From assembly GCF_013307435.2 (NCBI RefSeq), contig NZ_CP102845.1, positions 1,178,001 through 1,242,000 on the forward strand: a DNA stretch of 64,000 nt. Direction: 5' to 3'. Shown in pieces: positions 37,687 through 46,586 of this stretch. This stretch comes from Microvirga terrae (GTDB taxonomy: Bacteria > Pseudomonadota > Alphaproteobacteria > Rhizobiales > Beijerinckiaceae). Each line of letters begins with the position of its first letter. Position 1 is the first letter of the stretch. The notes under the pieces are model-generated. The model was not told the origin of the DNA and ran no database searches. It was given only the letters and a program-made list of their open reading frames with translations. Position numbers and translations under genes: made by a program.

Positions 37687-38541
37687 ATGAGCAAGCTGAT
37701 TTCTTTCCAAGGCGAGCTGGGCGCCAATTCCCACACGGCCTGCTCGGAAGCGCGTCCCGACTGGGAGCCTCTCCCGTGCCCGACCTTCGAGGACGCCCTG
37801 GCGGCCGTCAACGAAGGCCCGGCGGGTCTTGCCATGATCCCGATCGAGAACTCGATCGCCGGGCGCGTGGCCGACATCCACCATATGCTGCCGACCTCCG
37901 GACTGCATATCGTCGGCGAGCACTTCCTGCCGATCCACTTTCACCTCATGGCGATCCCGGGTGCGGATCTCGGCACCGTCAAGGAGGTCTACAGCCACGT
38001 CCATGCGCTGGGCCAATGCCGCAAGATCATCCGCAAGCTCGGGCTGAAAGCCCACGTAGCCGGTGACACGGCGGGCTCGGCCCGGGAGGTCTCCGAGTGG
38101 AAGGATCCGACCCGGGCGTCGCTCTCGCCCCGCATGGCGGCCGACATCTATGGCCTGAAGATCCTGGCGGAGAACGTGGAGGACGAGGCCCACAACACCA
38201 CCCGGTTCGTGGTCCTGTCGAAGACCCCGCAATGGGCGCCCGTCGGGCAGGGTCCGACCGTGACCTCGTTCGTCTTCCGGGTCCGCAACCTGCCGGCCGC
38301 GCTCTACAAGGCGCTCGGCGGCTTCGCCACCAACGGCATCAACATGACGAAGCTCGAGAGCTACATGCTCGAGGGCGAGTTCCTGGCGACCCAGTTCTAT
38401 GCCGAGGTCGATGGCCATCCCGAGGAGACGAACCTCAAGCGCGCCCTGGAGGAACTGGAGTTCTTCTCCCGCGAGCTACGCATCCTCGGGGTCTATCCGG
38501 CCGATCCGTTCCGGGAGAAGATCCGGGAAGCCGCCGAGTGA
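37687..38541 (+). CDS. pheA: prephenate dehydratase (monofunctional)
   Basis: Converts prephenate to phenylpyruvate in phenylalanine synthesis. The 284-residue product has SFQGELGANSHTA, PIENSIAGRVADIHHML, the catalytic TTRFVVLSK motif (Thr-Arg-Phe) and a C-terminal ACT domain for feedback by phenylalanine (TSFVFRVRNLPAALYKALGGFATNGINMTKLESYM). No chorismate mutase domain is fused, as usual in alphaproteobacteria. GGAGG at 37677-37681 supports the ATG. Its TGA overlaps the GTG of the next gene (GTGA). Confidence 0.95.
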   Translation: MSKLISFQGELGANSHTACSEARPDWEPLPCPTFEDALAAVNEGPAGLAMIPIENSIAGRVADIHHMLPTSGLHIVGEHFLPIHFHLMAIPGADLGTVKEVYSHVHALGQCRKIIRKLGLKAHVAGDTAGSAREVSEWKDPTRASLSPRMAADIYGLKILAENVEDEAHNTTRFVVLSKTPQWAPVGQGPTVTSFVFRVRNLPAALYKALGGFATNGINMTKLESYMLEGEFLATQFYAEVDGHPEETNLKRALEELEFFSRELRILGVYPADPFREKIREAAE

Positions 38542-39068
38542 GCATCCTCATCCGCGATGCGGTCGAGGGAGACGTGGAAGGCATCGCCAGGGTCCATGTC
38601 CAGGGCTGGCGCGAATCCTACAGAGACTTCCTGAGCCCCGAGGCGCTGGCGGGCCTCTCCGTCGAGGAGCGGACGCGGATGTGGCAGAAGGCCTTCGCGC
38701 AGCCCGATCCGCGGGCCCGTCTTCTCGTTGCGGAAGCTGCGGGCGGCGAGATCGTCGGCTTCGCCGGCGGCGGGCCGATCCGGCGCGAGAATGCCGACCG
38801 GCTCGGCGCCGAGTCCGAGATCTTCGCCATCTACCTGCTCGACAGGGTCAAGCGGCAAGGGCTCGGCCGCCGGCTGATGCGCGGCGTCCTCGATCATCTC
38901 GGCCGGCAGGGCTGTCGCTCCGCGGGCCTGTGGGTGTTGAAGGAGAACCACCCGGCCCGCCGCTTCTACGAGGCGCTCGGCGGGACGCCGGGAGCCGAGC
39001 AATCCTTCGACCTGCGCGGCCAGCCGGTGGTCGAGGTCGCCTACCGGTTCGAGCTGACCCAGCCTTAG
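38538..39068 (+). CDS. GNAT family N-acetyltransferase
   Basis: Transfers acetyl from acetyl-CoA to an amine of unknown identity. The 176-residue product starts at GTG 38538, overlapping the pheA stop by four bases, giving VSILIRDAVEGDVEGIARVHVQGWRESYRDFLS. The acetyl-CoA loop is VKRQGLGRRLMRGVLDHL, followed by GLWVLKENHPARRFYEALGG, the beta5-alpha4 signature. It is translationally coupled to pheA but no functional tie is evident. A repeat and the convergent nudC follow. Confidence 0.85.
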   Translation: MSILIRDAVEGDVEGIARVHVQGWRESYRDFLSPEALAGLSVEERTRMWQKAFAQPDPRARLLVAEAAGGEIVGFAGGGPIRRENADRLGAESEIFAIYLLDRVKRQGLGRRLMRGVLDHLGRQGCRSAGLWVLKENHPARRFYEALGGTPGAEQSFDLRGQPVVEVAYRFELTQP

Positions 39069-39148
39069 GAATCGTGCCTCGGCTGGCCTCGTGATTCCCC
39101 TCCCGACAATCCGGTCTTCGTCTAACCCAGGCCGATCTCATCCGCCAC

Positions 39149-39210
39149 GTCATGGCCGGCCTTGTGCCGGCCATCCCGATCGGGAAGGCGCCGCGCCTCA
39201 GAGCGGCGCG
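39149..39210. repeat. composite palindromic repeat, left part only
   Basis: GTCATGGCCGG/CCGGCCAT palindrome followed by CCCGATCGGGAAGGCGCCGCGCCT, the spacer of the 89-bp element. The right palindrome is missing. It lies between the convergent GNAT and nudC genes. Confidence 0.75.
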
Positions 39211-39217
39211 CGGCCCG

Positions 39218-40120
39218 TCAGTCCTTCACCCATTCCCGGACGAGGTGGTTCGCGATCGCGATGGGGGCGGGGGCGGCGAAGTGTTCGTGCCGGCCCTCCA
39301 GCATCAGCCTCACGTCGTCCTTGGAGAACCAGCGCGCATCCTCGAGCTCCTCGCCGTCGAAGGCGATATCCTCGGTGAGCGCCTCGCCGATGCATCCGAT
39401 CATGACGTTGGACGGGAAGGGCCAGGGCTGGGACGTCATGTAGCGCACGGCGCCCACCCGGATGCCGGCCTCCTCGAACGTCTCCCGCCGGACCGCGTCC
39501 TCGATGGTCTCGCCCGGCTCTAGGAAGCCCGCGAGGCAGGAATACATCTTCTCGGCAAAGCGCGGCTGGCGGCCCATGAGGCACTTGTCGCCCCGGGTGA
39601 TCAGCATGATCACCACGGGATCGGTGCGGGGGAAATGCTGGGCCCCGCAGGCCGCGCAATCCCGCCGGAACCCGGCCTGGGTGGGCTGCGTCGGCGCGCC
39701 GCAATTGGCGCAGAAGCGGTGGCGCCGGTGCCAGTCGAGCAGGGATTTCGCCATGGCGAGCATGCCGAGCTCCTCAGCCGGCACGAGTCCGCGCACCGCG
39801 ATGGAGCGCAGATCCACGACCGCGAAGGCAGGGTCGTCCTGGAACAGCTCCGCCGCGTCCGGCGCGGCCAGGGTGGCGACCACCGGGCGCTCGTTCAAGG
39901 TTCCGAGGAAGACCTGTTCCTGATGAGCCGGGAGGCGGTTCATGACGGAGACCGGCAGAAGGCTCGTGCCGGGCTCTCCGGCCTGGAGAACCGGCAGGTC
40001 GCCGGCCAGGACGATCATGGCGGTGTCCGGATCGCTCGCCGCCTTGGCAAGGGCCTCCGGGTCCCGCTCGGCGCTGTGGCGGACGAGCGGGTTCGAAATG
40101 TACGCGATGGGTCCGGTCAT
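39218..40120 (-). CDS. nudC: NAD(+)/NADH pyrophosphatase (NudC)
   Basis: Hydrolyses NADH (and removes NAD caps from RNA in other bacteria) to NMNH and AMP. The 300-residue product has an N-terminal Nudix-like domain, a zinc ribbon with CANCG and CAACG (about residues 137-158) and the Nudix box GFLEPGETIEDAVRRETFEE followed by AGI. MTSQPWPFPSNVMIGC is the NudC SQPWPFPxS specificity motif. It lies 4 bp upstream of the HIT gene end on the same strand, so the two are probably cotranscribed from the HIT gene. Confidence 0.95.
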   Translation of the reverse strand: MTGPIAYISNPLVRHSAERDPEALAKAASDPDTAMIVLAGDLPVLQAGEPGTSLLPVSVMNRLPAHQEQVFLGTLNERPVVATLAAPDAAELFQDDPAFAVVDLRSIAVRGLVPAEELGMLAMAKSLLDWHRRHRFCANCGAPTQPTQAGFRRDCAACGAQHFPRTDPVVIMLITRGDKCLMGRQPRFAEKMYSCLAGFLEPGETIEDAVRRETFEEAGIRVGAVRYMTSQPWPFPSNVMIGCIGEALTEDIAFDGEELEDARWFSKDDVRLMLEGRHEHFAAPAPIAIANHLVREWVKD

Positions 40121-40124
40121 GGGT

Positions 40125-40535
40125 TCAGGCTGCCGCGAAGAGGGTGGCGGCGCGCTCGATCAGGGCGCTCGCCGCGTGGTCGGGATAGGGCGTGCGGGCG
40201 CCGTGGCCCCAGACGGGGCCGGGCCAGGCCGGATCGGAGCGGAAACGCCCGACCACGTGCACATGAAGCTGCGTCACGATGTTGCCCAGCGCCCCGACGT
40301 TCACCTTGTCGGGTTTGGAAAGCTCGAGCATGACCCGGGTGGCGATGCGGATCTCCTGCATCAACTGGGCGGACTGCTCCTCCGAGAGGTCGGTGAGTTC
40401 GCTCGCCCCGGCGATGCGCGGCACGAGCACGAACCAGGGGAAGCGTGCGTCGTTCAGAAGCAGGACCGACGAGAGCGTGAGATCGCCGACGGGGATCGTG
40501 TCGGCTTCGAGCCGGGAATCGAGCGTGAATGTCAT
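40125..40535 (-). CDS. HIT family nucleotide hydrolase
   Basis: A 136-residue histidine-triad protein; relatives hydrolyse dinucleotide polyphosphates or nucleoside phosphoramidates. The triad is QLHVHVVGR near residues 89-97, and FPWFVLVPRIAGASEL is the N-terminal signature of the bacterial HIT-like group. The ATG at 40535 gives the normal length; upstream sequence in frame crosses towards the SRP RNA gene and is non-coding. It precedes nudC by 4 bp, which fits a nucleotide clean-up pair. Confidence 0.88.
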   Translation of the reverse strand: MTFTLDSRLEADTIPVGDLTLSSVLLLNDARFPWFVLVPRIAGASELTDLSEEQSAQLMQEIRIATRVMLELSKPDKVNVGALGNIVTQLHVHVVGRFRSDPAWPGPVWGHGARTPYPDHAASALIERAATLFAAA

Positions 40536-40645
40536 GGCGCTATGTAACCGAGCCCGCGGCTTCGTGTCAGCCAGTGTTCTCCAGGTCCTTCGCGGAGCGT
40601 CCGGTGGAGACCGGGGATGACCGGGCAGGGAGCCTCGTTTCCAAC

Positions 40646-40674
40646 TTGCGTTTCGCCGCCGATACGCCCATATA
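40646..40674 (+). promoter_or_regulatory. candidate ffs promoter
   Basis: TTGCGT (40646-40651), 17 bases, CATATA (40669-40674). Transcription would begin at about 40680, matching the expected 5' end of the SRP RNA. Confidence 0.55.
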
Positions 40675-40676
40675 GC

Positions 40677-40778
40677 CGGTGGGAGGTTGGCGAGGGACGT
40701 CTCACTCGCCAACCGGGTCAGGTCCGGAAGGAAGCAGCCCTAACGAGACCGAACGGGTCTTCGTCCAGCCTCCCACCT
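40677..40778 (+). ncRNA. ffs: signal recognition particle 4.5S-type RNA
   Basis: RNA core of the signal recognition particle, which binds Ffh and targets membrane proteins. The universal domain IV sequence GGTCAGGTCCGGAAGGAAGC is present at 40716-40735, followed by AGCCCTAA. The ends GGTGGGAGG (40678-40686) and CCTCCCACC (40769-40777) pair, giving a hairpin of about 100 nt of the small bacterial type. It directly precedes dnaX, the order usual in alphaproteobacteria. Exact ends are estimated from the stem. Confidence 0.93.
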
Positions 40779-40808
40779 TCAAAGAGTTTCTCCGAAGCCT
40801 TGCAGTCG

Positions 40809-42641
40809 ATGGACGATACCACAGCCGGCACGCCCCTGAATGACGAGCCGGCCCTGCCGGGCTTCCCCGCCGCGCCCGCTCCCGCGGCTGCTTCCGCCGC
40901 GCCGGCTTCGCCCTATCGCGTCCTTGCCCGCAAGTACCGCCCCAAGACCTTCGACGACCTGATCGGCCAGGAAGCGATGGTGCGTACTCTCTCGAACGCC
41001 TTCGAGACCGGGCGCATCCCGCAGGCCTGGATGCTGACCGGCGTCCGCGGCGTCGGCAAGACCACCACGGCCCGCATCCTGGCCCGCGGCCTCAACTACC
41101 AGAGGCAGGACGGCTCCGGCGCCCCCACCATCCACATGCCCGAACTCGGCGTCCACTGCCAGGCGATCATGGAATCGCGGCACGTGGACGTGCTGGAGAT
41201 GGACGCGGCCTCGCATACGGGCATCGACGACGTCCGCCAGATCATCGACGGCATCCGCTATTCCCCGGTCTCGGCGCGCTACAAGGTCTACATCATCGAC
41301 GAGGTCCACATGCTCTCGGAGAAGGCGTTCAACGCCTTCCTGAAGACCCTGGAGGAGCCGCCGCCGCACGCGAAATTCATCTTCGCCACCACCGAGATCC
41401 GCAAGGTCCCGGTCACGATCCTGTCGCGCTGCCAGCGCTTCGACCTGCGCCGCATCGAGGCCGACAAGCTCGTGGCCCATCTGGGCCGCATCTGCGCCGC
41501 CGAGGGCGTGCAGGCGGATCAGGAGGCGCTCGCCGCGATCGCCCGGGCGGCGGAAGGCTCGGCGCGCGACTCGCTGTCGCTCATGGACCAGGCGATCGCC
41601 CACGGGGCCGGCGTGGTGACGCCCGACACCGTGCGCGACATGCTGGGTTTGGCCGATCGCACCCAGGTCATCGACCTGTTCGAGGCCGTGATGCGCGGCG
41701 ACGTGCCGGCGGCCTTCGCGGGCCTGCGCGCGCAATACGATGCCGGGGCGGATCCGGCGGTGATCCTGTCCGATCTCGCGGCCTTCTCGCACGTGGTCAC
41801 CCGCCTCAAGCTGATTTCCGAGGCCGCGAAGGATCCCGCTCTCTCCGAGATCGAGCGGACCCGCGGCACGGACTTCGCCCAGACGCTGTCGGTGCGCACC
41901 CTCTCGCGCGCCTGGCAGATCCTCCTGAAGGGCATTCCCGAGGTGCAGTCCTCGAACCGACCCATCGCGGCGGCCGAGATGGTGATCGTGCGCCTCGCCT
42001 ATGCGGCCGACCTGCCGACGCCGGACGAGGCCCTGCGCGCCCTCAAGGATGGCGGGCCGGTTCCCGCAGGCGGCCCGTCCGCGCCGGGGCCGCGGTCGTC
42101 CGGACCTGCGACCTCCGGGTCCATGGCCCTGGCGACGTCCCAGCCGCATCCCCAGCCGCGCCCGCAAGGAGCGCAGCCCGAGCCGACCATGCGGCTCCGC
42201 CGCTTCGAGGACGTGGTGGCGCTCGCCGGCGAGAAGCGCGAGATCGTGCTCAAGGCGCAGCTCGAGCGGGACGTGCGTCTCGTGCGCTTCGAGGAGGGAC
42301 GCATCGAGCTCAGCCTCACCGAGACCGGCAGCCGCACCATCGCCAACGACCTCACCCGCGCGCTCCAGCAGTGGACGGGCGAGCGCTGGATGGTGGCGCT
42401 GTCCTCGGAGGAGGGTGGGCAGACCCTGCACGAGAAGGCCGTCGCGGCCGAGCGCGAGCGGCGCGAAGGCGCGGCCAACCATCCCCTGGTCCAGGCGGTG
42501 CTGACGAAATTTCCCGGGGCGCAGATCGTGAACGTAATCGAGCGGGCGGAGAAGGCCGGCGAGGATGCGGAAACGGAGATCCTCGGCGAGGCCGATGCCC
42601 TGGCCGCGCACGAGACCGAAGAAGACGACGATCTGTTTTAA
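40809..42641 (+). CDS. dnaX: DNA polymerase III subunits gamma and tau
   Basis: Clamp-loader ATPase that also tethers the replicase. The 610-residue product has YRVLARKYRPKTFDDLIGQE, Walker A GVRGVGKTTTAR (about 78-89), Walker B IIDEVHML, sensor FATTEIRKVP and LSRCQRF. After about residue 420 comes a Pro/Ser-rich linker and the tau-type tail (EDVVALAGEKREIVLKAQLERDVRLV). Only one cysteine (HCQAI) is seen where the four-Cys zinc module usually lies. The ATG at 40809 is chosen because earlier in-frame sequence is the SRP RNA gene. No slippery run for a gamma frameshift was noticed. Confidence 0.95.
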   Translation: MDDTTAGTPLNDEPALPGFPAAPAPAAASAAPASPYRVLARKYRPKTFDDLIGQEAMVRTLSNAFETGRIPQAWMLTGVRGVGKTTTARILARGLNYQRQDGSGAPTIHMPELGVHCQAIMESRHVDVLEMDAASHTGIDDVRQIIDGIRYSPVSARYKVYIIDEVHMLSEKAFNAFLKTLEEPPPHAKFIFATTEIRKVPVTILSRCQRFDLRRIEADKLVAHLGRICAAEGVQADQEALAAIARAAEGSARDSLSLMDQAIAHGAGVVTPDTVRDMLGLADRTQVIDLFEAVMRGDVPAAFAGLRAQYDAGADPAVILSDLAAFSHVVTRLKLISEAAKDPALSEIERTRGTDFAQTLSVRTLSRAWQILLKGIPEVQSSNRPIAAAEMVIVRLAYAADLPTPDEALRALKDGGPVPAGGPSAPGPRSSGPATSGSMALATSQPHPQPRPQGAQPEPTMRLRRFEDVVALAGEKREIVLKAQLERDVRLVRFEEGRIELSLTETGSRTIANDLTRALQQWTGERWMVALSSEEGGQTLHEKAVAAERERREGAANHPLVQAVLTKFPGAQIVNVIERAEKAGEDAETEILGEADALAAHETEEDDDLF

Positions 42642-42656
42642 CGCGAGGATACGGTC

Positions 42657-42977
42657 ATGAAGGACATCATGGGACTGATGAAGCAGGCTCAGGCCATGCA
42701 GCAGAAGCTGCAGGACGCCCAGGCCGAGCTCGACACCCTCGAGGTCGACGGCACCGCCGGCGGCGGCGTCGTGACCGTGAAGGTGACCGGCAAGGGCAGC
42801 CTCACGTCGATCAATATCGATCCCTCGCTCATGAACCCGGACGAGAAGGAGATCCTCGAGGATCTCATCGTGGCGGCCATGAACGATGCCCGCGGCAAGG
42901 CCGACCGGGCCGCCCAGGAGCGGATGGAGAGCCTCACCAAGGGCCTGCCGCTGCCGCCCGGCCTGAAGCTGTTCTGA
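42657..42977 (+). CDS. YbaB/EbfC family nucleoid-associated protein
   Basis: Small DNA-binding protein, 106 residues, forming tweezer-like dimers. MKDIMGLMKQAQAMQQKLQDAQAEL is the N-terminal helix and VDGTAGGGVVTVKVTGKGSLTSINIDPS the central strand pair; DEKEILEDLIVAAMNDARGKA closes the fold. It lies 15 bp after dnaX and 67 bp before recR, the conserved dnaX-ybaB-recR arrangement tied to replication and recombinational repair. Confidence 0.95.
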   Translation: MKDIMGLMKQAQAMQQKLQDAQAELDTLEVDGTAGGGVVTVKVTGKGSLTSINIDPSLMNPDEKEILEDLIVAAMNDARGKADRAAQERMESLTKGLPLPPGLKLF

Positions 42978-42980
42978 GCA

Positions 42981-43026
42981 GAGCATCGCTCGGGGAAGCG
43001 GGTACCGGTTCCTCGAGCAATCCGAT
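42981..43026. repeat. degenerate copy of the GCATCG/CGATGC palindromic repeat
   Basis: GAGCATCG at the left, a GGAAGCGGGTACCGGTTCC core and CAATCCGATC at the right. It lies in the ybaB-recR gap and resembles module ii of the repeats at 4.4, 37.6 and 49.3 kb, with a diverged core. Confidence 0.5.
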
Positions 43027-43044
43027 CAATCGAAGAGAACTTGA

Positions 43045-43650
43045 ATGGCCCAGCACGTCGCCGGTCCCGAGATCGAGCGCCTGATCCAGCTCCTCGCCCG
43101 CCTGCCGGGCCTCGGGCCGCGCTCCGCCAGGCGCGCGGCGCTCCATCTCATCAAGAAGCGCGAGACGCTGCTCAACCCGTTGAGCGATGCCATGCGCATC
43201 GCCAACGAGCGCATCGTCGTGTGCTCGTCCTGCGGCAATGTCGATACCTCGGATCCCTGCACCGTCTGCCGGGACGCCAAGCGCGATCCCTCCATCCTCG
43301 TGGTGGTGGAGGACGTGTCGGATCTCTGGGCGCTGGAGCGTTCCGGGGCGATCAACGCGCGCTATCACGTGCTCGGCGGCGTGCTCTCGCCGCTCGACGG
43401 CGTACGGCCCGAGCATCTCAACCTGGAACGCCTCGTCGCCCGCGCCTCGGAGCCCGACGTCGCGGAGATCATCCTGGCGCTGAACGCCACGGTCGACGGC
43501 CAGACCACGGCCCATTACATCACGGAGCTTCTCGCGCATCTGCCCGTGAAGGTGACAAAGCTCGCCCATGGGGTGCCGGTTGGCGGCGAGCTCGACTATC
43601 TCGACGAGGGCACGCTCTCGGCGGCGATCCGGCAGCGCACGTCGTTTTGA
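43045..43650 (+). CDS. recR: recombination mediator RecR
   Basis: Works with RecO and RecF to load RecA at gaps. The 201-residue product has the helix-hairpin-helix [19 protein letters not shown], a C4 zinc finger (Cys60, Cys63, Cys72 and Cys75), the Toprim domain starting [16 protein letters not shown], and the C-terminal Walker-B-like region with [23 protein letters not shown]. Length and motifs are standard. It ends the dnaX-ybaB-recR block; a composite repeat follows 21 bp later. Confidence 0.96.
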   Translation: MAQHVAGPEIERLIQLLARLPGLGPRSARRAALHLIKKRETLLNPLSDAMRIANERIVVCSSCGNVDTSDPCTVCRDAKRDPSILVVVEDVSDLWALERSGAINARYHVLGGVLSPLDGVRPEHLNLERLVARASEPDVAEIILALNATVDGQTTAHYITELLAHLPVKVTKLAHGVPVGGELDYLDEGTLSAAIRQRTSF

Positions 43651-43671
43651 GGCAACCCTGATATCTCCCAC

Positions 43672-43760
43672 GTCATCACCGGCCTCGTGCCGGTGATCCC
43701 GCTTCTGGCGAGCGCCCAGCTTTTTCGTATCGGGATGGCCGGCCCTGTGCCGGCCATGAC
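43672..43760. repeat. 89-bp composite palindromic repeat, copy 2
   Basis: Same structure and orientation as the 18446 copy: GTCATCACCGG/CCGGTGAT, spacer, ATGGCCGG/CCGGCCATGAC. It lies between recR and dapD, which are both on the plus strand. A related CGGCCACGACAAGGCCGG stretch follows at about 43779-43796. Confidence 0.85.
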
Positions 43761-43882
43761 GTGGTGGGCGTCCTCCCGGCCACGACAAGGCCGGTTCTCG
43801 CGTGAGCAGCACATGATGACGTGACAGGCCGGGGCGCCGTTGCTAATCAGGCGGCAACGAAACCCCTTGCCCCGAGTTGCCC

Positions 43883-44725
43883 ATGTCCGCCGCTGATCTT
43901 GCCCGTACCATCGACGCCGCCTGGGAGGACCGGGCCAATGTGAGCCCGTCCACCACGGGCGCCGTGCGCGAGGCCGTCGAGGAATCGATGAACCTGCTCG
44001 ATTCCGGCAAGGCGCGCGTCGCCGAGAAGACCGGCGGCGAGTGGCAGGTGCATCAATGGCTGAAGAAGGCGGTGCTTTTGTCCTTCCGCCTCAACGACAT
44101 GGGCATCATCAAGGGCGGTCCCGGCAACGCGGTCTGGTGGGACAAGGTGCCGTCCAAGTTCGACGGCTGGTCCGAGGCCGACTTCAAGGCCGCCGGCTTC
44201 CGGGCCGTCCCGAACTGCACCGTGCGCCGCGGCGCCTATGTCGCGCCCGGCGTGGTGCTGATGCCGTCCTTCGTCAATCTCGGCGCCTATGTGGACGAGG
44301 GCACCATGGTCGACACCTGGGCGACGGTCGGCTCCTGCGCGCAGATCGGCAGGAACGTGCATCTCTCCGGCGGCGTCGGCATCGGCGGCGTGCTGGAGCC
44401 GCTGCAGGCCAACCCGACCATCATCGAGGACAACTGCTTCATCGGGGCCCGCTCCGAGGTGGTGGAAGGCGTGGTCGTGGGCGAGGGTTCGGTGCTCTCC
44501 ATGGGGGTGTTCATCTCGGCCTCGACCAAGATCATCGACCGCAATACCGGCGAGGTGTTCGTCGGCCGCGTGCCGCCCTATTCGGTGGTCGTCCCCGGCT
44601 CGTTGCCCGGCAAGCCGCTCCCGGACGGCACCCCCGGCCCGTCCCTCTACTGCGCGGTGATCGTGAAGCGCGTCGACGCGCAGACCCGGGCGAAGACCGG
44701 CATCAACGAGCTGTTGCGGGACTGA
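43883..44725 (+). CDS. dapD: 2,3,4,5-tetrahydropyridine-2,6-dicarboxylate N-succinyltransferase
   Basis: Succinylates tetrahydrodipicolinate in the lysine/diaminopimelate pathway. The 280-residue product has the N-terminal helical region ([18 protein letters not shown]), [21 protein letters not shown] and then the left-handed beta-helix hexapeptide repeats ([27 protein letters not shown]). The ATG at 43883 gives MSAADLART; a TTG six bases earlier is less likely. It lies 4 bp before dapE, forming a two-step module. Confidence 0.96.
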   Translation: MSAADLARTIDAAWEDRANVSPSTTGAVREAVEESMNLLDSGKARVAEKTGGEWQVHQWLKKAVLLSFRLNDMGIIKGGPGNAVWWDKVPSKFDGWSEADFKAAGFRAVPNCTVRRGAYVAPGVVLMPSFVNLGAYVDEGTMVDTWATVGSCAQIGRNVHLSGGVGIGGVLEPLQANPTIIEDNCFIGARSEVVEGVVVGEGSVLSMGVFISASTKIIDRNTGEVFVGRVPPYSVVVPGSLPGKPLPDGTPGPSLYCAVIVKRVDAQTRAKTGINELLRD

Positions 44726-44729
44726 TCCG

Positions 44730-45887
44730 ATGGAACACTCGCCCCTGTCCCTGGCCCAATCGCTCCTGCGCTGCCCCTCCGTGACGCCGGAGGAGGGCGG
44801 GGCGCTCGCCTTCATCGAGGGCGTGCTCAAGGAGGCGGGCTTCGAGGTTCATCGCCCGGTCTTCTCCGAGCCCGGGACGCCGGATGTGGAGAACCTCTAC
44901 GCCCGCTACGGCAAAGGCGAGCCCTACCTGCTCTTCACCGGCCACACCGACGTGGTTCCGCCGGGGGACGTGGGTCGGTGGCAGTATGATCCGTTCGGCG
45001 GCGAGATCCACGGCGGCGAGCTCTACGGGCGCGGCGCCGTGGACATGAAGGGCGGCATCGCCTGCATGATGGCAGCGGCGCTCGACTTCATCCGCAGCAA
45101 CCCGGACTTCAAGGGCTCCATCGGCTTCCTGATCACGGGGGACGAGGAGGGGCCGGCGGTCAACGGCACGGTGAAGCTCCTCGAATGGGCGAAGGGGCGC
45201 GGCGAGCGGTTCGATCACTGCATCCTGGGAGAGCCGACCAATCCGAACCAGCTCGGCGACATGATCAAGATCGGTCGGCGCGGATCGCTCACCGGCAGGA
45301 TCGCCGTCGAGGGCAAGCAGGGGCACGTGGCCTATCCGCACCTGGCGGACAATCCCATTCCCGGGATGATGCGCCTGCTCGAAGGGCTTTTGAAGGAACC
45401 GCTCGACCGGGGCACGGACCATTTCGACGCGTCGAACCTGGAGGTGACCACTGTCGACGTGGGCAACCCGGCGGCCAACGTGATCCCGGCCGAGGCGCGG
45501 GCCACCTTCAACGTCCGCTTCAACGATCTCTGGACGCCGCACAGCCTGGAGGCTGAGATCGAGCGCCGCCTGCGCGAGGCCGCCGGCAACACTGTGCGCT
45601 ACACCCTGACGGTCGAGCCGACCAACGCGGTGGCCTTCCTCACCCCGCCGAACGACTTCGTGGGCTTCGTCGCCGACGCCATCAAGGCTGCGACCGGCTC
45701 GCAGCCGAAACTCTCCACGACCGGCGGCACCTCGGACGCTCGCTTCATCGTGAAGCATTGCCCGGTCGTCGAGTTCGGCCTCGTCGGGCAGACCATGCAC
45801 CAGATCGACGAGCGCGTGGCCGTGGCCGATTTGGATCGTCTCGCAACGATTTACCGCAAGGTGCTGGATTCCTATTTCGCGGCATGA
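44730..45887 (+). CDS. dapE: succinyl-diaminopimelate desuccinylase
   Basis: Zinc peptidase-family (M20) enzyme that removes succinate to give LL-diaminopimelate. The 385-residue product has [18 protein letters not shown], the metal-site [29 protein letters not shown], the catalytic [13 protein letters not shown], and the dimerisation domain with [32 protein letters not shown] and [12 protein letters not shown] close the metal site. It follows dapD directly. Confidence 0.96.
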   Translation: MEHSPLSLAQSLLRCPSVTPEEGGALAFIEGVLKEAGFEVHRPVFSEPGTPDVENLYARYGKGEPYLLFTGHTDVVPPGDVGRWQYDPFGGEIHGGELYGRGAVDMKGGIACMMAAALDFIRSNPDFKGSIGFLITGDEEGPAVNGTVKLLEWAKGRGERFDHCILGEPTNPNQLGDMIKIGRRGSLTGRIAVEGKQGHVAYPHLADNPIPGMMRLLEGLLKEPLDRGTDHFDASNLEVTTVDVGNPAANVIPAEARATFNVRFNDLWTPHSLEAEIERRLREAAGNTVRYTLTVEPTNAVAFLTPPNDFVGFVADAIKAATGSQPKLSTTGGTSDARFIVKHCPVVEFGLVGQTMHQIDERVAVADLDRLATIYRKVLDSYFAA

Positions 45888-45901
45888 GCCGGATAGAAAC
45901 C

Positions 45902-45930
45902 TTGACTATTTAGACTAAAGTCGGAGAATT
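45902..45930 (+). promoter_or_regulatory. weak candidate promoter upstream of the membrane protein gene
   Basis: TTGACT (45902-45907), 17 bases, AGAATT (45925-45930), in an AT-richer patch after dapE. The -10 is poor. Confidence 0.3.
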
Positions 45931-45995
45931 GCCGGAACGTTTTGTGAGCTCCGTCCATTTCCGAGGGCAATCGTCTTCGAAAAATGAGGCCCCAC

Positions 45996-46586
45996 ATGAT
46001 CGTCACGGCTGATGAGGTCAACCGCTCGTTCCGGGGAACGCTCGATCTGCTCAACAGCAGGTCGGAAGGGCTGAAGTCCTTCGATATGAGCGAGCGGGGC
46101 TTCTGGCGCTCCTTCATGGCGATCTGGCTGACGCTGCCGGCCTATGTGGTGTCCCTGGCCTTCGAGCGCCTCCGCCTCGGGCTCCTTCAGCCGGACCGGT
46201 CCCTTCTCGACAGTCTCTGGATCGATCTCGTGGTCGCCCTGGGCCATGTGGCGGGCTTCATCGCCCTGCCGGCCGCCATGATCTGGATCGCCCGCTGGTT
46301 CCGGCTCGAGAAGTCCTATGTGCCCTTCGTGATCGTCACCAACTGGATCTCGGTCATCGGCATGCTGGTGCTCTCTGTCCCGGCCATGCTCATGCTGCTC
46401 GGCTGGGCGCCTCCCGGGCTGGCCAGCCTGTTCGCCCTCGCGTTTGCGATCATCATCGTGAGGCTGCAATGGTTCGCCACCAAGGCCACGCTGGGGCTCG
46501 CGAGCATTCCCGCCCTCGGCATCGTGGTGCTCGGCATCGTGCTCAACGGCTTCGTCGGATCGGCGATGCGGACGCTCCTAGGGTAG
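45996..46586 (+). CDS. multi-span inner membrane protein of unknown function
   Basis: A 196-residue protein with about four to five hydrophobic spans ([83 protein letters not shown]). I do not recognise a named family. The ATG at 45996 has GAGG six bases upstream and is preferred to the ATG at 45984. It follows dapE by 108 bp and its 3' end overlaps the convergent truA by 9 bp. Function cannot be inferred. Confidence 0.75.
   Translation: MIVTADEVNRSFRGTLDLLNSRSEGLKSFDMSERGFWRSFMAIWLTLPAYVVSLAFERLRLGLLQPDRSLLDSLWIDLVVALGHVAGFIALPAAMIWIARWFRLEKSYVPFVIVTNWISVIGMLVLSVPAMLMLLGWAPPGLASLFALAFAIIIVRLQWFATKATLGLASIPALGIVVLGIVLNGFVGSAMRTLLG

Noticed and set aside
40617..40808. In-frame 5' extension of dnaX from an earlier ATG
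   Set aside because: It would translate the SRP RNA gene; the ATG at 40809 gives the normal N-terminus.
40779..42986. 735-codon open frame on the minus strand opposite dnaX
   Set aside because: It mirrors dnaX codons in GC-rich DNA, has no recognisable domain and no ribosome site; the plus-strand gene is certain.
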